NCBI GenBank assembly: GCA_019633425.1
Contig: WSUB01000061.1
Location: 62,001-126,000, forward strand
DNA from: Tulasnella sp. 424
Lineage: Eukaryota > Basidiomycota > Agaricomycetes > Cantharellales > Tulasnellaceae
Length of the DNA stretch: 64,000 nucleotides
Direction of reading: 5' to 3'
A program made the translations under genes and the position numbers. The notes under the pieces were generated by a model. The model did no database searches. It saw only the letters and a program-made list of their open reading frames with translations, and was not told the DNA's origin. This document shows, one piece after another, positions 1 through 10,073 of this stretch. Within the stretch, counting starts at the first letter, position 1; every line of letters starts with the position of its first letter.

Positions 1-1609
1 TTTGGACCAATCTCAGATGGCATCCCTCCCGCTTGATTCTGGATTCCTCTCGTTGTTTGGACATCCCATCTTGCACCCAAATTCGCCTGGTGATGACATC
101 AAAGGCACGTGCTTATATTTCACGTATCGCTAGAGTGCCCTGACGTTCGTTCTTGTAGAGCTTTACGATTCGGCTATCGCTCGTCGGTGTGAAGCCGTTT
201 TCGCCGAGCAAGGCTTCTTGCATCCGGATCCCGAGGCAGACGTTCCCCCTCGGTATGCCAATATCCTCCTTTTCTTTTTCACTTTGTATTCAAAATCATC
301 TCGTTCACGCCTTTCATTAGGCTCATGCTCAGTCGGACCGGATCAAGCGAAGCGGCCATCCATTACCCACAAGACCTTTCGATCAACGACATTGCAACGC
401 TGGACGTGATGAGCGCAACCACACTGGCGGAGCCTAATACGCTGGATGCAGCAATTTTCCGGTACATGCTCAAGTGCCCGATACCTTCGTTCTTTGTTCG
501 ACGAGCACCGGTCCTTGGCATTCGAGTCACCCGGCACGACGGTCCTTCCGCAGAACGTACCCCTCTTTCGTACCCATCTAGACTCTATCTTGACCCATAC
601 TTGTGGGAAAACCATGTTCTCGTCGACCAAAAGGTACGAGAAATGGAACAGTGCTTCGAAGAAGCAGAGAAGCTGCAGAAGACGGCACAACATTTCACTG
701 CTCGAGAGGTTCGTTGAAGAGAGGTCCTATTATTGGACCCAGGTGTTAAATTTGTCGAACTATAGGGCCAGGACCCCATGGCGGATCTCAAACGCACGAT
801 TCATTATTTGGAACATGTCGCCCAGCCTGGCGCCGATGAGCAGCGTGCGATACGGCTGAAGTCTATGGCCGAGAAGCTCAAGGCCACGCTGGAGGGTTTA
901 GACGGTCAACTCTCTCGTGAGTTAGGACACCAAAATGTAGACCGGACGACGCCTAACATTTCTGCTCAGAATGCAAGGAACGCTCTCAGGAGCTTCTTAC
1001 AAAAGCAGCTGGGTTGCTTAATGTTCCAGAATTAACCCGCGTCGCAGTACGTTGCATCTTTTCCGACTCTCGCGTTTGAACTAATGGATTCTTCGTTAGT
1101 ACGACCTCAGGGCTGTGCTAGTTCACGACGGCTTGCTCGGCCGAGAACACTCGTATGCTTACTTGCGCGATCCAGCATCTGATAAATGGTTCAGGTCCTG
1201 CGATGCATCGATTGAAGAGGTATAATCTTTTTATGATAGCTTCAGCACTCGCTCATTCAAAGCTTTTAGGTGCCAGAAGCCACGGTCCTTAACGACTCTT
1301 CCGGGTTGCATCTCAACGCAGGACCGTATTACTTCCTGTATAGCGAAGCACTACCGGACGACTTTGTCTTCCCGGACCTGGTTTGGCCAGACGACCACCT
1401 TGTATGTCACTTCATCAAACAACCTTTTCCACGAGCTTACTTTATTTCGGGCGTTGTAGGAAACAGTTGCGGAGAGCAATGCTCAATTCCGAAATAAGCT
1501 TCCCTTGGAGTTGGCCCAGAAGCTGGAATGCTTGGACCGCGCGTTACAAAGCCGCCTGGATGCCCTGCCGAGCGACACCACCGAAACTCAAACGATGGAT
1601 ATATCTTAG
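1..1609 (+). CDS. Ubiquitin-specific protease (peptidase C19-like), 3' part
   Basis: This is the C-terminal part of a ubiquitin carboxyl-terminal hydrolase of the UBP/USP cysteine-protease type, which removes ubiquitin from proteins; the gene starts before the window. Exons read as <1..252 (5' portion uncertain), 321-708, 766-916, 970-1046, 1100-1219, 1270-1401 and 1460-1609, and all later junctions keep frame. The diagnostic stretch is the His box in exons 1100-1219 and 1270-1401: YDLRAVLVHDG, then GREHSYAYLRD, KWFRSCD, and finally PYYFLYSEA. His and Asp of the catalytic triad are therefore present; the Cys box would lie upstream of the window. The 321-708 exon has a charged helical stretch (KVREMEQCFEEAEKLQ), as in USP25/28- and UBP2-like proteins. 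The last exon adds a short helical tail ending at TAG 1607-1609. Oddity: frame 2 has an in-frame TAG at 131-133 between two plausible coding stretches, so either an unrecognised intron or a nonsense change lies there. Family call is fairly firm; subfamily is inference. Confidence 0.75.
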
Positions 1610-1952
1610 TGGGCTGGTTTTGCGAGCATTTCAGTTCTTCCAAGATGTTGTACGAAGTTTGTATGTCACGGTTTTCTTGAAGCTCGGTGTGCTGAAATTA
1701 CATAGATCTTTTGGGGGCCTGCTCCCTGCAACCGAACATTGAGACATGTCTAAAATGTCGCAACCTTCGTGACCCTCGTTCGTAAGCGCGCAAGCGATGA
1801 GTTCAAAATCCACTCGCAAGCTTCAAAGCATAATTTCCGAACCCCTTAAGCGTCTGCTGATGCTGAACACTCTGATTCGAAACATCATTCTCCGCTTTGA
1901 CAAACGCCGTTCACCAGCCTCAACTCAACACTTGGAAGTCGTGTCGCCGACC
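1610..1952. other. Intergenic spacer
   Basis: No convincing coding signal. It separates the protease stop from the first exonuclease ATG and presumably holds the 3' UTR of one and the promoter of the other. An open frame from 1797 runs into the exonuclease, but the paralogue at 3382 starts at the position equivalent to 1953, so the upstream extension is not supported. Confidence 0.4.
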
Positions 1953-3116
1953 ATGCCCAAGGACCAATTGGGCAAAGCTGTCTCATTCGCGTCTCCTCGA
2001 AACCAGCGGAACAACCTTCAAGCTGCAAGATCGCAGAAACCTGTGTCTCGCGCTCAATCGACCTCGCTCGTCGTGGACCGCTACTGGCTGACCAAACCCT
2101 TGCCCTTTTATTCTTACCGTGATGTCACGTACGCGGTCGAAGGTCCTGATAAGATCACCCGAACTCCCCAAAGGGTTTACATTGTCACGGAAGAGGAAGC
2201 AAACGAGTGGGTGCCAAAGCTTCGAGGGTACGGAAGGGCCGTCCGGATGGTGCAGCTTTAACAACTGACGTTTTCTAGCAGGGTGATTGGATTCGACATG
2301 GAATGGCCGTACAATGCAGTGACAGACGTTAGTGGGAAAACATCCATGGTAACTCCTGCGTTGATTCGTCGAGGCCATCCCCCGGGGCTGATGGGGACAT
2401 TTCAACGCAGATCCAGGTTTCGGACGAGCATACCATCTTACTTATCCACATCTCGAGAATGGAAAGTGAGTGTTCAAGGTCTTCTTTGATGCTTTAGGAC
2501 TTCGAGTTGACCGCCTGCTCGCAGCGTTCCCCACCAAGTTGAAAGTAAGCCCGTCTTGCAACCCCGTAATACTATGGCCCTGATGACGAACGTACCACCC
2601 CAGGAGCTCATCGAGTCTCCGAACATCGTCAAGACTGGATTTTGGATTGCCAACGACTGCGGGAAATTAATAGCCGACCTTGCAATCTCGCCCAAGATGT
2701 GCATCGAGCTGCATGGCATTGCGAAGAAAGTCGACCAGGCAAAACTTGAGAAATTTGGACTCTTTGACAATGGCACGATGAATTTTGCTAAAATGATCCG
2801 TCTATATCTCGAGAAGGAACTAGCCAAACCCAACGAGGTCCGTATAAGCGATTGGTCTGAAGATTTGACCGAGGAACATTTGGAGTGTGAGTCTATCGTA
2901 GATACGCGTTTCTCTGTTATCGAAATGACGGTATCTTGACGATGCGATCTAGATGCGGCCAACGACGCACATGCTGGATTGGTGCTGTACAAAGCGTTGA
3001 TTGAACTTGGCAAGGAGAGGCAAATTAATGTTGACCTGGTCGACCTAGCGGGAAAAGCCACAAATGATGCTGACGTTCGGGAGGCTCATTGGAGGCGCGC
3101 CATGGCAAAAGGTTGA
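1953..3116 (+). CDS. 3'-5' exonuclease domain protein (RNase D/WRN-like), copy 1
   Basis: Predicted DEDD-type 3'-5' exonuclease acting on nucleic acid, about 287 residues. Exons: 1953-2227, 2282-2348, 2411-2465, 2525-2544 (20 nt), 2604-2886 and 2953-3116; their lengths sum to a multiple of three. The three metal-binding motifs are visible: Exo I as GFDMEW (Asp and Glu), Exo II as GFWIANDCGKL (Asp), and Exo III as YAANDA (Tyr-x3-Asp, the DEDDy form). The Tyr codon of Exo III is split by the last intron. The first 90 residues are a basic and Ser-rich leader, then a segment with YSYRDVTYAV and RVYIVTEEEAN. ATG 1953 is chosen because the next gene starts at the equivalent point (MPKD against MAKD). 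It lies head-to-tail with its paralogue, about 265 nt apart. The substrate (DNA or RNA) cannot be told from sequence. Confidence 0.75.
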
Positions 3117-3381
3117 GACGGCAAGGTCATCAAGGCCTTAGTCCTTTTGCAGAATGGAATCCTGGCGTTGTGGTTGATTATTTGACTGTTTGCGGACGTC
3201 GACGAATTCATGGAATCCCGATATCTGCGCTATTTACGCTACTGGACACTGGGACGCAGTCCCGTCATATGTGTCAATTTTGTCGTCGCGTGATCTTACG
3301 ACACATACGCAAAGGCTGTGCCAGTCGAGATATAAATTATCTCGTCGGCCCCCTTGATCATTAGGCAACAAGAAAGGCAAA

Positions 3382-4659
3382 ATGGCGAAGGACACGCTCG
3401 GCAGATCTGCTTCATTTGCAGGAGCTCACTCTCAACACAACAGCCTACAGGCTCATCGACCCAATAACAGTAGCTTAGCACGTACGAAATCAGCCCCTCA
3501 TGTAGTCGTAGATAATAGCGATCGCAGGACCACGCACCTACCCCAATATTCATACCGCGATGTCACGTACGCGGTTCCAGGGGCCGATAAGATAACACTC
3601 ACACCTCAAAGAGTGTATATTGTCACAGAAGAGGATACAAACACGTGGGTGAAACGCTTGCAAGGGTGAGAGTGAAAGTGTAATCGAGCACGCAGCGGTT
3701 CAGCTGACAAAGTTCGTTCTTTTACACAGGCCGGTGGGGTTCGATATGGAATGGCCCTTTGACAAACACACGAATATCGCTGGCACAACCGCAATGGTAA
3801 GTCTTCGTATACTACAGTTGCTCAGTACATGCAACTAATCGCAATCCTGCAGGTACAACTTTCCGATGAACATAACATCCTTCTTGTTCACGTCTCAAGG
3901 ATAACAGGCGGGTCTTCACTATCTCTTTTAGTCCGTTCACTAACCGTACCTTTTGCCTAGCTTTCCCAACAGCGCTCAAAGTACGTAAGCTTTTTGACCA
4001 CCATTCCGCATACCATTCTAACGCCCCCCATTCACCCGCAGGAGCTCATCGAATCTCCCGAAATTACCAAGATAGGATTTTGGATTGCCAACGATTGTGG
4101 CAAGCTGATGCACGACTTTGATGTGACGCCTCAAGGGTGCGTCGAGTTAGTCGACGTCGCGAGGCAAGTCGACCTTGCCAGCCTTCAACAACAAGGCCTT
4201 TGCTACAGCCGGGAACGCCACGGCTTGAGGCTGAGTTCGATGGCCCGCATGTATCTGAAGAGAGAGCTGGCCAAGGATGACGATGTGCGTAAGAGTGATT
4301 GGTCCCGAGCTCTCTCAGAGGAACAGCTGGAATGTGAGCATAGATGAGGTGAATTAGAGGATCGTGCTTTAGCTGATCATGGTGCCGATGCAGACGCAGC
4401 CAACGACGCGCACTGCGGACTGACATTGCTGAAGGAATTGCTCAGCATTGCGGAAAGCAAAGGAATTGAAATCGACTTTGTCTCTCTCGCTGCAGAGGCC
4501 TCCAAAGAGGCCGTCCAAAGGAAGGCCGTGTACGAAAGAGAGGCGGCCGGTCCGTCTTCCCGACCTCGTATCGTTCAGATTGAAGGCCTGCCATCCAGAC
4601 TTAAGGAAGGTGAACCTCCCGAAGAGGCTCATCGTTTCACGGGCACCCGTGGTTTCTGA
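3382..4659 (+). CDS. 3'-5' exonuclease domain protein (RNase D/WRN-like), copy 2
   Basis: Tandem paralogue of the preceding gene, about 327 residues. Exons: 3382-3665, 3730-3796, 3853-3907, 3961-3980, 4042-4333 and 4394-4659. Exo I is GFDMEW, Exo II is GFWIANDCGKL and Exo III is YAANDAH, so the four acidic residues and the Tyr are kept. Intron positions match copy 1, including the 20-nt exon. The intron at 3908-3960 would have to use a GC donor (GCGGGT) where copy 1 has GTGAGT; if it is not spliced, the frame is lost before Exo II. Compared with copy 1, the C-terminus has a longer charged tail (ending HRFTGTRGF) and the Exo II-III spacer is slightly longer. Both genes probably arose by local duplication. 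Function of the pair is unknown beyond the fold. Confidence 0.68.
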
Positions 4660-5022
4660 CTTTAAGGTATCACAAAATGCAATGGCTCCTACGTACGTGT
4701 TTTCTTTTTTCTTTTTCTTTTTTATGGTCCAAGGAATGGACCGAATGTATGTATGTAGGTGTGACCTCGTTAATGTACCAGAATACCCCAGTTGTGATTC
4801 GGCACATTGCGTGCGGTCACTGAGCCCTTTAACGGTCGATTTCTAATCGCCGAGAACACGTGGTATGGTGGTTCGAAAGACTCACAAACGACCATCGCTT
4901 CCAACCAGATTCTCATTCTCGCCCCTTTAAGCCCTAACTAAGGTGACAGATCAACACACGGAGGTAGGTTCTCCAATATCTACGCCATGCAGCAAAGCCT
5001 TGTGAAACAAACCTTTTGAAAG
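4660..5022. promoter_or_regulatory. Upstream region of F-box copy 1
   Basis: No gene seen. Bases about 4850-4912 (acacgtg, then gactcacaaacg, cgaccatcg, ccaacca) resemble about 7068-7130 upstream of F-box copy 2, so the two genes were duplicated with their promoter region. Short T-rich runs near 4700-4720 lie after the exonuclease stop and may belong to its 3' UTR. Confidence 0.4.
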
Positions 5023-6951
5023 ATGTTGCTAGAACTCGAAAGTTTGGCCAATGGCATCGTTCAAGCATCTACAGCTTTGAACGACATTCTGGCAGCGGGA
5101 AACTCATCTGATCGCGACTCCGATTCTAGCCCAATGGCAATCCGACGAAGGGCTATCGAGGCGCTTCAAGGAGCTCTGACCTGTCTCCCTTCCTTGGAAG
5201 CAGGGTTAGGAGCCTTGGAAGCGCAACTATCGAGACAGGACGATAGCCAGGCACGTATCTGTTGCCTGTCTACTTTTAACCCGCCACTAACGAGGTTCTA
5301 CACTGAAGTCATCGTTCGCTTCCCGAGCCCATCTCGTTGACAGGTTCGAGTCCACCATGTTTACGTACCAAACTCGCTTCGAGCATGCGAAACCAGTGGA
5401 ATTATCGAGCACTCCTCCGACCCCTGAGGAATTGTCGTTATCAGTCGAGCTCTGCGGCAAGGTCCAGCAAGCACTTGATACCCTCGAAGCCGAAAGCTCG
5501 ACTTTCTACGGGACCGCGCGAAGCTCCGCCGGTTGCACAACCGCTGGCTCAATCCACATCCAATTTCCGAGCTCCCGCCAGAACTTCTCTCGCACGTCTT
5601 CCTACTCGTCGACGATGCAAGGCCGGATTTCAAGCAACGTTCCAGCGGTCGCGACTCGTTGTGCCTCACTCCGCGCATCTTCCGGAAAGGGATGCTTCCG
5701 GCACCGGTAACTCTGTCGCACGTTTCCGCTGACTGGAGAGCGGTTGCTCTGGACACAACCTCGCTATGGAATTGGATAGACGTCAGAGGCGGAGGAGCTG
5801 AGCTTCGCCGGGTTGGCACTTGGTTGGCTCGCTCAGGAGGGTTGCCTCTTCATCTCCATGTCACTATTGAGGCTTCCCATCCCCCCTCAGATATTGCCGA
5901 TATGATCGTACCGTATCTCCAGCGAGTCAAAGATATTCAAACTGTCATCCAATCATCGACCGGGATCGAATTCCTTTCCCGATTGGCAAACGCGAGCGAT
6001 CCAACCACCGACTACCAACTGCGCGTGCTCAAAGTCCATTATTCCCAGAGGAGTTCGAGATTCTCGGGAGCTGTACTTCGACTTGGGGAGCACGCGAGGT
6101 CCTTGTTCTCTCGGTTGGACTTGCTTGTCTTGAGCGGTGTTGGAATATCGGGTTGGCCGGAGTGGCAGGTTAAAAAGGCTTGCATCTACCTGATGGGTGA
6201 CCTTGGAAGACAGATGACGTGGAACAAGGTGTTGGGACCCGTCTTGTGGGGCCTTCCGCTTCTTAAAGAGCTCAACGTAGGCATCTTGTACGATCTGGAA
6301 TACGAGACTCCATCGAACGACGTTCCCCCCGCAATCGCGACATTCCCAAGCCTGTCCGGAATGAAGATTCAAACAACTTTTCGCAACTTCGAAAGACTTC
6401 TCGCAATTATGGAGGCACCAAAACTCAGTTCGCTTGAGTTCCAATGTTACCATTCATTCGACGGGCACGTTGACATATCCAGTATGGCCAACTTCGTTCG
6501 ACGACATACAGCCCTCCAACAGTTAACGCTGGACACCTCTGGCGGCGAGGATGATCTCAATCTCGTCGCAGTCATGGAATCGTTTCCCTACGCACCCTCC
6601 CTCGAAATGTTGACTCTGATAGCCAGTCACGGATCCGCCGACCTCCTCTTGACGCGAGTTCGATCGGTTCTGCAAAACCTTCCAAATATCAAATACTTCC
6701 GATTCAATCAAATGGATTTTAGTCTTGGGGCTCTAAAGAGTTTTTTACGCGACGTCCAACAGCCCTTGACCGTGTATTTGGACGGTGGTTTCGTCGGCGC
6801 TCCCAGCGAAAGTTACCCAGACGCTCCTGCGCTCGAAACCATCCCGTCCCTGGTGCAGGCTGATCTGGAGACTCTCGCCAGAACATTGTCTGATCGTGAC
6901 ATTTTGCTGGCTTGGAGTGAAACAACGTTCGTAGCCGCACCGGAGTCATGA
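5023..6951 (+). pseudogene. F-box-like protein copy 1, apparent frameshift
   Basis: Paralogue of the gene at 7652. Exon 1 (5023-5254) encodes a helical N-terminus (MLLELESLAN, ending LSRQDDSQ). After an intron ending near 5294 the frame continues as MFTYQTRFEHAKP through VQQALDTLEA. Around 5487-5491 one base is missing relative to copy 2 (gaagccgaaag against aaagtccgaaag), and the continuing frame (RKLDFLRDRAKLRRLHNRW) is shifted. The F-box core ISELPPELLSHVFLL and the C-terminal leucine-rich part then stay open to TGA 6949-6951. F-box proteins of this fungal type link substrates to SCF ubiquitin ligases through Skp1. With the shift, the F-box could only be translated from an internal start or after an unrecognised splice. 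The long open 3' part suggests a recent lesion or a base-call error rather than an old pseudogene. Confidence 0.6.
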
Positions 6952-7130
6952 TACTAGATCCCAGTGTACCGTAGTCGTTGCTCTCGGTGTTTCTTTATGT
7001 GCGCGATCCTTGCAATTGATCTTTGTCTCCGCCCTTTGTTCAACGGTATGGACCCAGACCAGTGGATAACACGTGCCCGAAGGACTCACAAACGTTAGCG
7101 ACCATCTCAATCCAACCACAGCGTTGGAGA

Positions 7131-7570
7131 GGCAAGGTGGACTGTCAGGAACGGACCCGTTCCGGTCCCGATCCCGCTCCTGTCCGAGGTCGCCGACCCG
7201 CTGTGCGCCCGGATTCGGATCGAGACTTGATTCCGGTCCGGACTCTGTTTGTTGTTTCCTTATTTAGATATTGTCTCCTTTTCTATTTTCTTTTCTTTTA
7301 CTACATATACTGCCTGGTCCTACTGTCTGTTGATTCCTTGTCGAATCAACACAGGTATTATCGGATTCCCTTGCTCTCTTGCACTCGACTCTCGCGCACC
7401 TCACAGTGGACCTGCCTCGGCCGTCCCGCTCGGCAGAGTACGGTTCTTACATGGATCTACAGCGGATATCCCAAGATGAGATACTACCTGGTACAACCGT
7501 GGGACTATCTACCTCCCTCTCCAGCGTCATTTCAAGTTCTTCTCCTCCCCGTACCCCAAACAAAATGACA
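7131..7570. other. Insertion upstream of F-box copy 2, possibly a retroelement remnant
   Basis: Relative to F-box copy 1, the upstream region of copy 2 has about 430 extra bases between the shared block at 7068-7130 and the shared sequence just before the ATG. It begins with a C/G-rich run built on variants of GGTCCCGATCCC (7155-7240), continues with a T-rich tract (7250-7330), and contains the inverted repeat GTTGATTCC/GAATCAAC at about 7327-7350. The mix resembles a solo-LTR or retroelement fragment, but no coding domain or clear LTR ends were found. Confidence 0.3.
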
Positions 7571-7651
7571 GTTCAACATGATCAGGTGAGTTTTGCAATG
7601 GTCCCTACTTCTGAAACGAAGTCAGTGTACTTATCGCTTATGCTTTGAAAG

Positions 7652-9527
7652 ATGTTGCTACAAATTGGAAGCTTGGCCAATAACATCGCCCAAGCGTGTA
7701 CAGATTTAAACAACATCCTGGCAGCGGGAACCCAATTCGACCGCGAAGCCGATCCTACCTCAATAGCGCAAGCAAGGACTACTATGGAGGCACTCCAAGG
7801 AGCTCTGAACCGTCTCCCTTCGTTGGAAGCGGGATTAGTAACCTTGGAAGCGCAACTATCTAGACAAGACGATAGCCAGGCACGTAAGCATCGCATTTCC
7901 ACTTTCATACAACTACTAATGGAGTTTGACATTGAAAGAACCGTTTGCTTTCCAATCTCGGCTTATTGACAGGCTCCAGTCAGCCATGTTTCTGTATCAA
8001 ACACGTATCGAGCTTGCCGAGTCAATAGGACCATCAGGGACTCGTCCAACATCCGAAGAAATATCATCATCAGTCAAACTCTGCGACAAGATCGAACAAA
8101 CACTCGACACAATCAAAGTCCGAAAGCTTGACCTTCTCAGGGACCGCGCAAAGCTCCGTCGGCTCCATAATCGCTGGCTCGTTCCACATCCAATTTCCCA
8201 GCTCCCGCCCGAGCTTCTCTCGCACGTCTTTCTACTCGTCGACGATACAAGGCCGGATTTCAAGCAACTTTCCAACCCTCGTGACGGGTTGTGCCTCACT
8301 CAGCGCATCTTCCCGGGACCGAGACTACCGGCACCGGTCACTCTGTCACACGTTTCTGCCGACTGGAGAGCGGCCGCTCTGGCCACAGCCTCGCTATGGA
8401 ATTGGATAGATGTCAGAGGCGGAAGAGCTCAGCGTCGCCGGGTTGGCACCTGGTTGGCTCGCTCAGGAGGGTTGCCTCTTCATCTCCATGTCACTATTGG
8501 GCCTTCCCATTGCCCCTCAGATATTGCCGACATGATCGTACCGTATCTCCAGCGCGTCAAGGATATTCAAATTGACATCCAATCATCGACCGGGATCGAA
8601 TTCCTTTCCCGATTGGCAAGCGCGAGCGATCCAAGCACCGCCTACCAACTGAGCGTGCTGAAAGTCCATAATCGCTGGTCCTCAAGAGCTGCAATTCAAT
8701 TTGGGGAGGAGGAGAGAGCTCTTTTCTCTCAGTTGGACTTGCTCGTCTTGAGCGACGTTGGAATATCAGGTTGGCCGGAGTGGCAGGTTGAGAAGGCCTG
8801 CATCTACGTTACGAACGAAGACCGTGGCTTGACGTTGAAAAACGCGCTAGGACCCCTCTTATGGGGCCTTCCACTTCTTAAAGAGCTCGACATATGGCTC
8901 CCCCGGTATCTATACGAAGCTCCGTCGAACGAGGTCCCCCCGGAGGTCGCGACATTCCCCAGCCTGTCTAAAATGAACATTCACCAATCAAGGTTGGGCA
9001 ACATCAAACGACTTCTCGCGATCATGGAGGCCCCAAAACTCGATTCTCTCGACCTCCGATGTCGTGTTTCAGAAGACGTCGACATAGATGCGTTGACCGA
9101 CTTTGTCGGGCGTCATCCTTCCCTCCGGCAGCTAACGCTGGACATTTCCTCCGAACGGGGTGGCCGTAATCTCCCAGATTTCCTGGAATCATTTCCCTAT
9201 TCACCTTCCCTCGAAACGTTGACGTTAATGTATGGACCCGGCGACCCCGCCTTGCCCCGAATCCGATCGGCCGAGCAAAACCTTCCAAATGTCAAATTCC
9301 TGCGATTACACCGGATGTTCGTCAGTCTTGGGGTACTAAAGAATTTTATGCTCGGCACCCGACAGCCGTTGTCCTTGCATTTGGACAATTGTTCCGTCAC
9401 AGTGCCCAGTGGGGAGTACCCACCTGCCCATCTGGAACCCTTGGTGGAGGCCGATATGAAGACCCTGACGAGAGATCCCGATGTTACGCTGAGTTGGAGT
9501 GAGATTCGTATCGAGTTCGAAAGATAG
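7652..9527 (+). CDS. F-box-like leucine-rich protein, copy 2 (intact)
   Basis: Predicted SCF ubiquitin-ligase adaptor of 606 residues. Exons: 7652-7883 and 7939-9527; the intron (55 nt) splits a Gln codon. The N-terminal 130 residues are predicted coiled or helical (SLANNIAQACTDLNNIL; VRKLDLLRDRAKLRRLHNRW). The F-box follows at about residues 180-200 with ISQLPPELLSHVFLLVDD, and the next block VTLSHVSADWRAAALAT...LWNWIDV is the usual continuation in agaricomycete F-box proteins. The remaining 370 residues show irregular leucine-rich segments (for example LPLLKELDIWLP and SPSLETLTL), expected to bind substrate. It is colinear and highly similar to the frameshifted copy 1 in front of it. Start ATG 7652 is shared with copy 1 (gaaagATGTTGCTA in both). 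Substrate unknown. Confidence 0.8.
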
Positions 9528-10073
9528 TCACTAGTATAGTCCTATCATATTGTACGGTAGTAGTCGTCCCACCCCGTGTTTCGAATCATTCCGTTCCAAT
9601 CGTTCTCGGTGACCTTAATTTAGCTGTCAAAACGAACCAGAGCCCATGATAATGACATTACGGTCAATCAAAAAGTATTGACAATATTCGAGGTTGGAGG
9701 GACGGTCGTAAAGTAGAAGAAAAATTTGAAAAAGGAAATCTTTGGGGAGGGTATAGGAAACAGAAGATGCAAATCATCACTGAGAGAGAGAGAGATATGA
9801 AAAAGGCGAGACAACATTGTGGGGGTTGAAGGTCTATACCACGGCAAATGGGATGGAAAAGAGGACAAAAAGCGAAAATTCAGATAAAAAGGGGACAGGG
9901 AGGAACAAGGGTGGGAGCGTTAAGGTAGATTTCGTGCCGGCCGGGAAACGTTAAAGATACAATCGTGAAAAAAGATCTCAGGATGAACCGGAAATCGAGA
10001 AAGGACCGTGCGTGAGGCAGTTTTGGTTGAGGTTAAGTCGAGGAATTGGAGGGAGTTTGCATCTAGTTGTTGC
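9528..10073. other. Convergent intergenic spacer
   Basis: Lies between the stop of the F-box gene (plus) and the stop of DGK1 (minus), so it should hold two 3' UTRs. Purine-rich on the plus strand at 9710-9910 (GAGAGAGAGAGA at about 9781). No gene or repeat family recognised. Confidence 0.45.

Noticed and set aside
343..693. Minus-strand open frame opposite the protease
   Set aside because: It is the shadow of a well-supported multi-exon plus-strand gene.
7023..7568. 181-codon open frame in the F-box copy 2 upstream region
   Set aside because: It lies across the low-complexity insertion, has hydrophobic low-complexity translation and no counterpart in copy 1.
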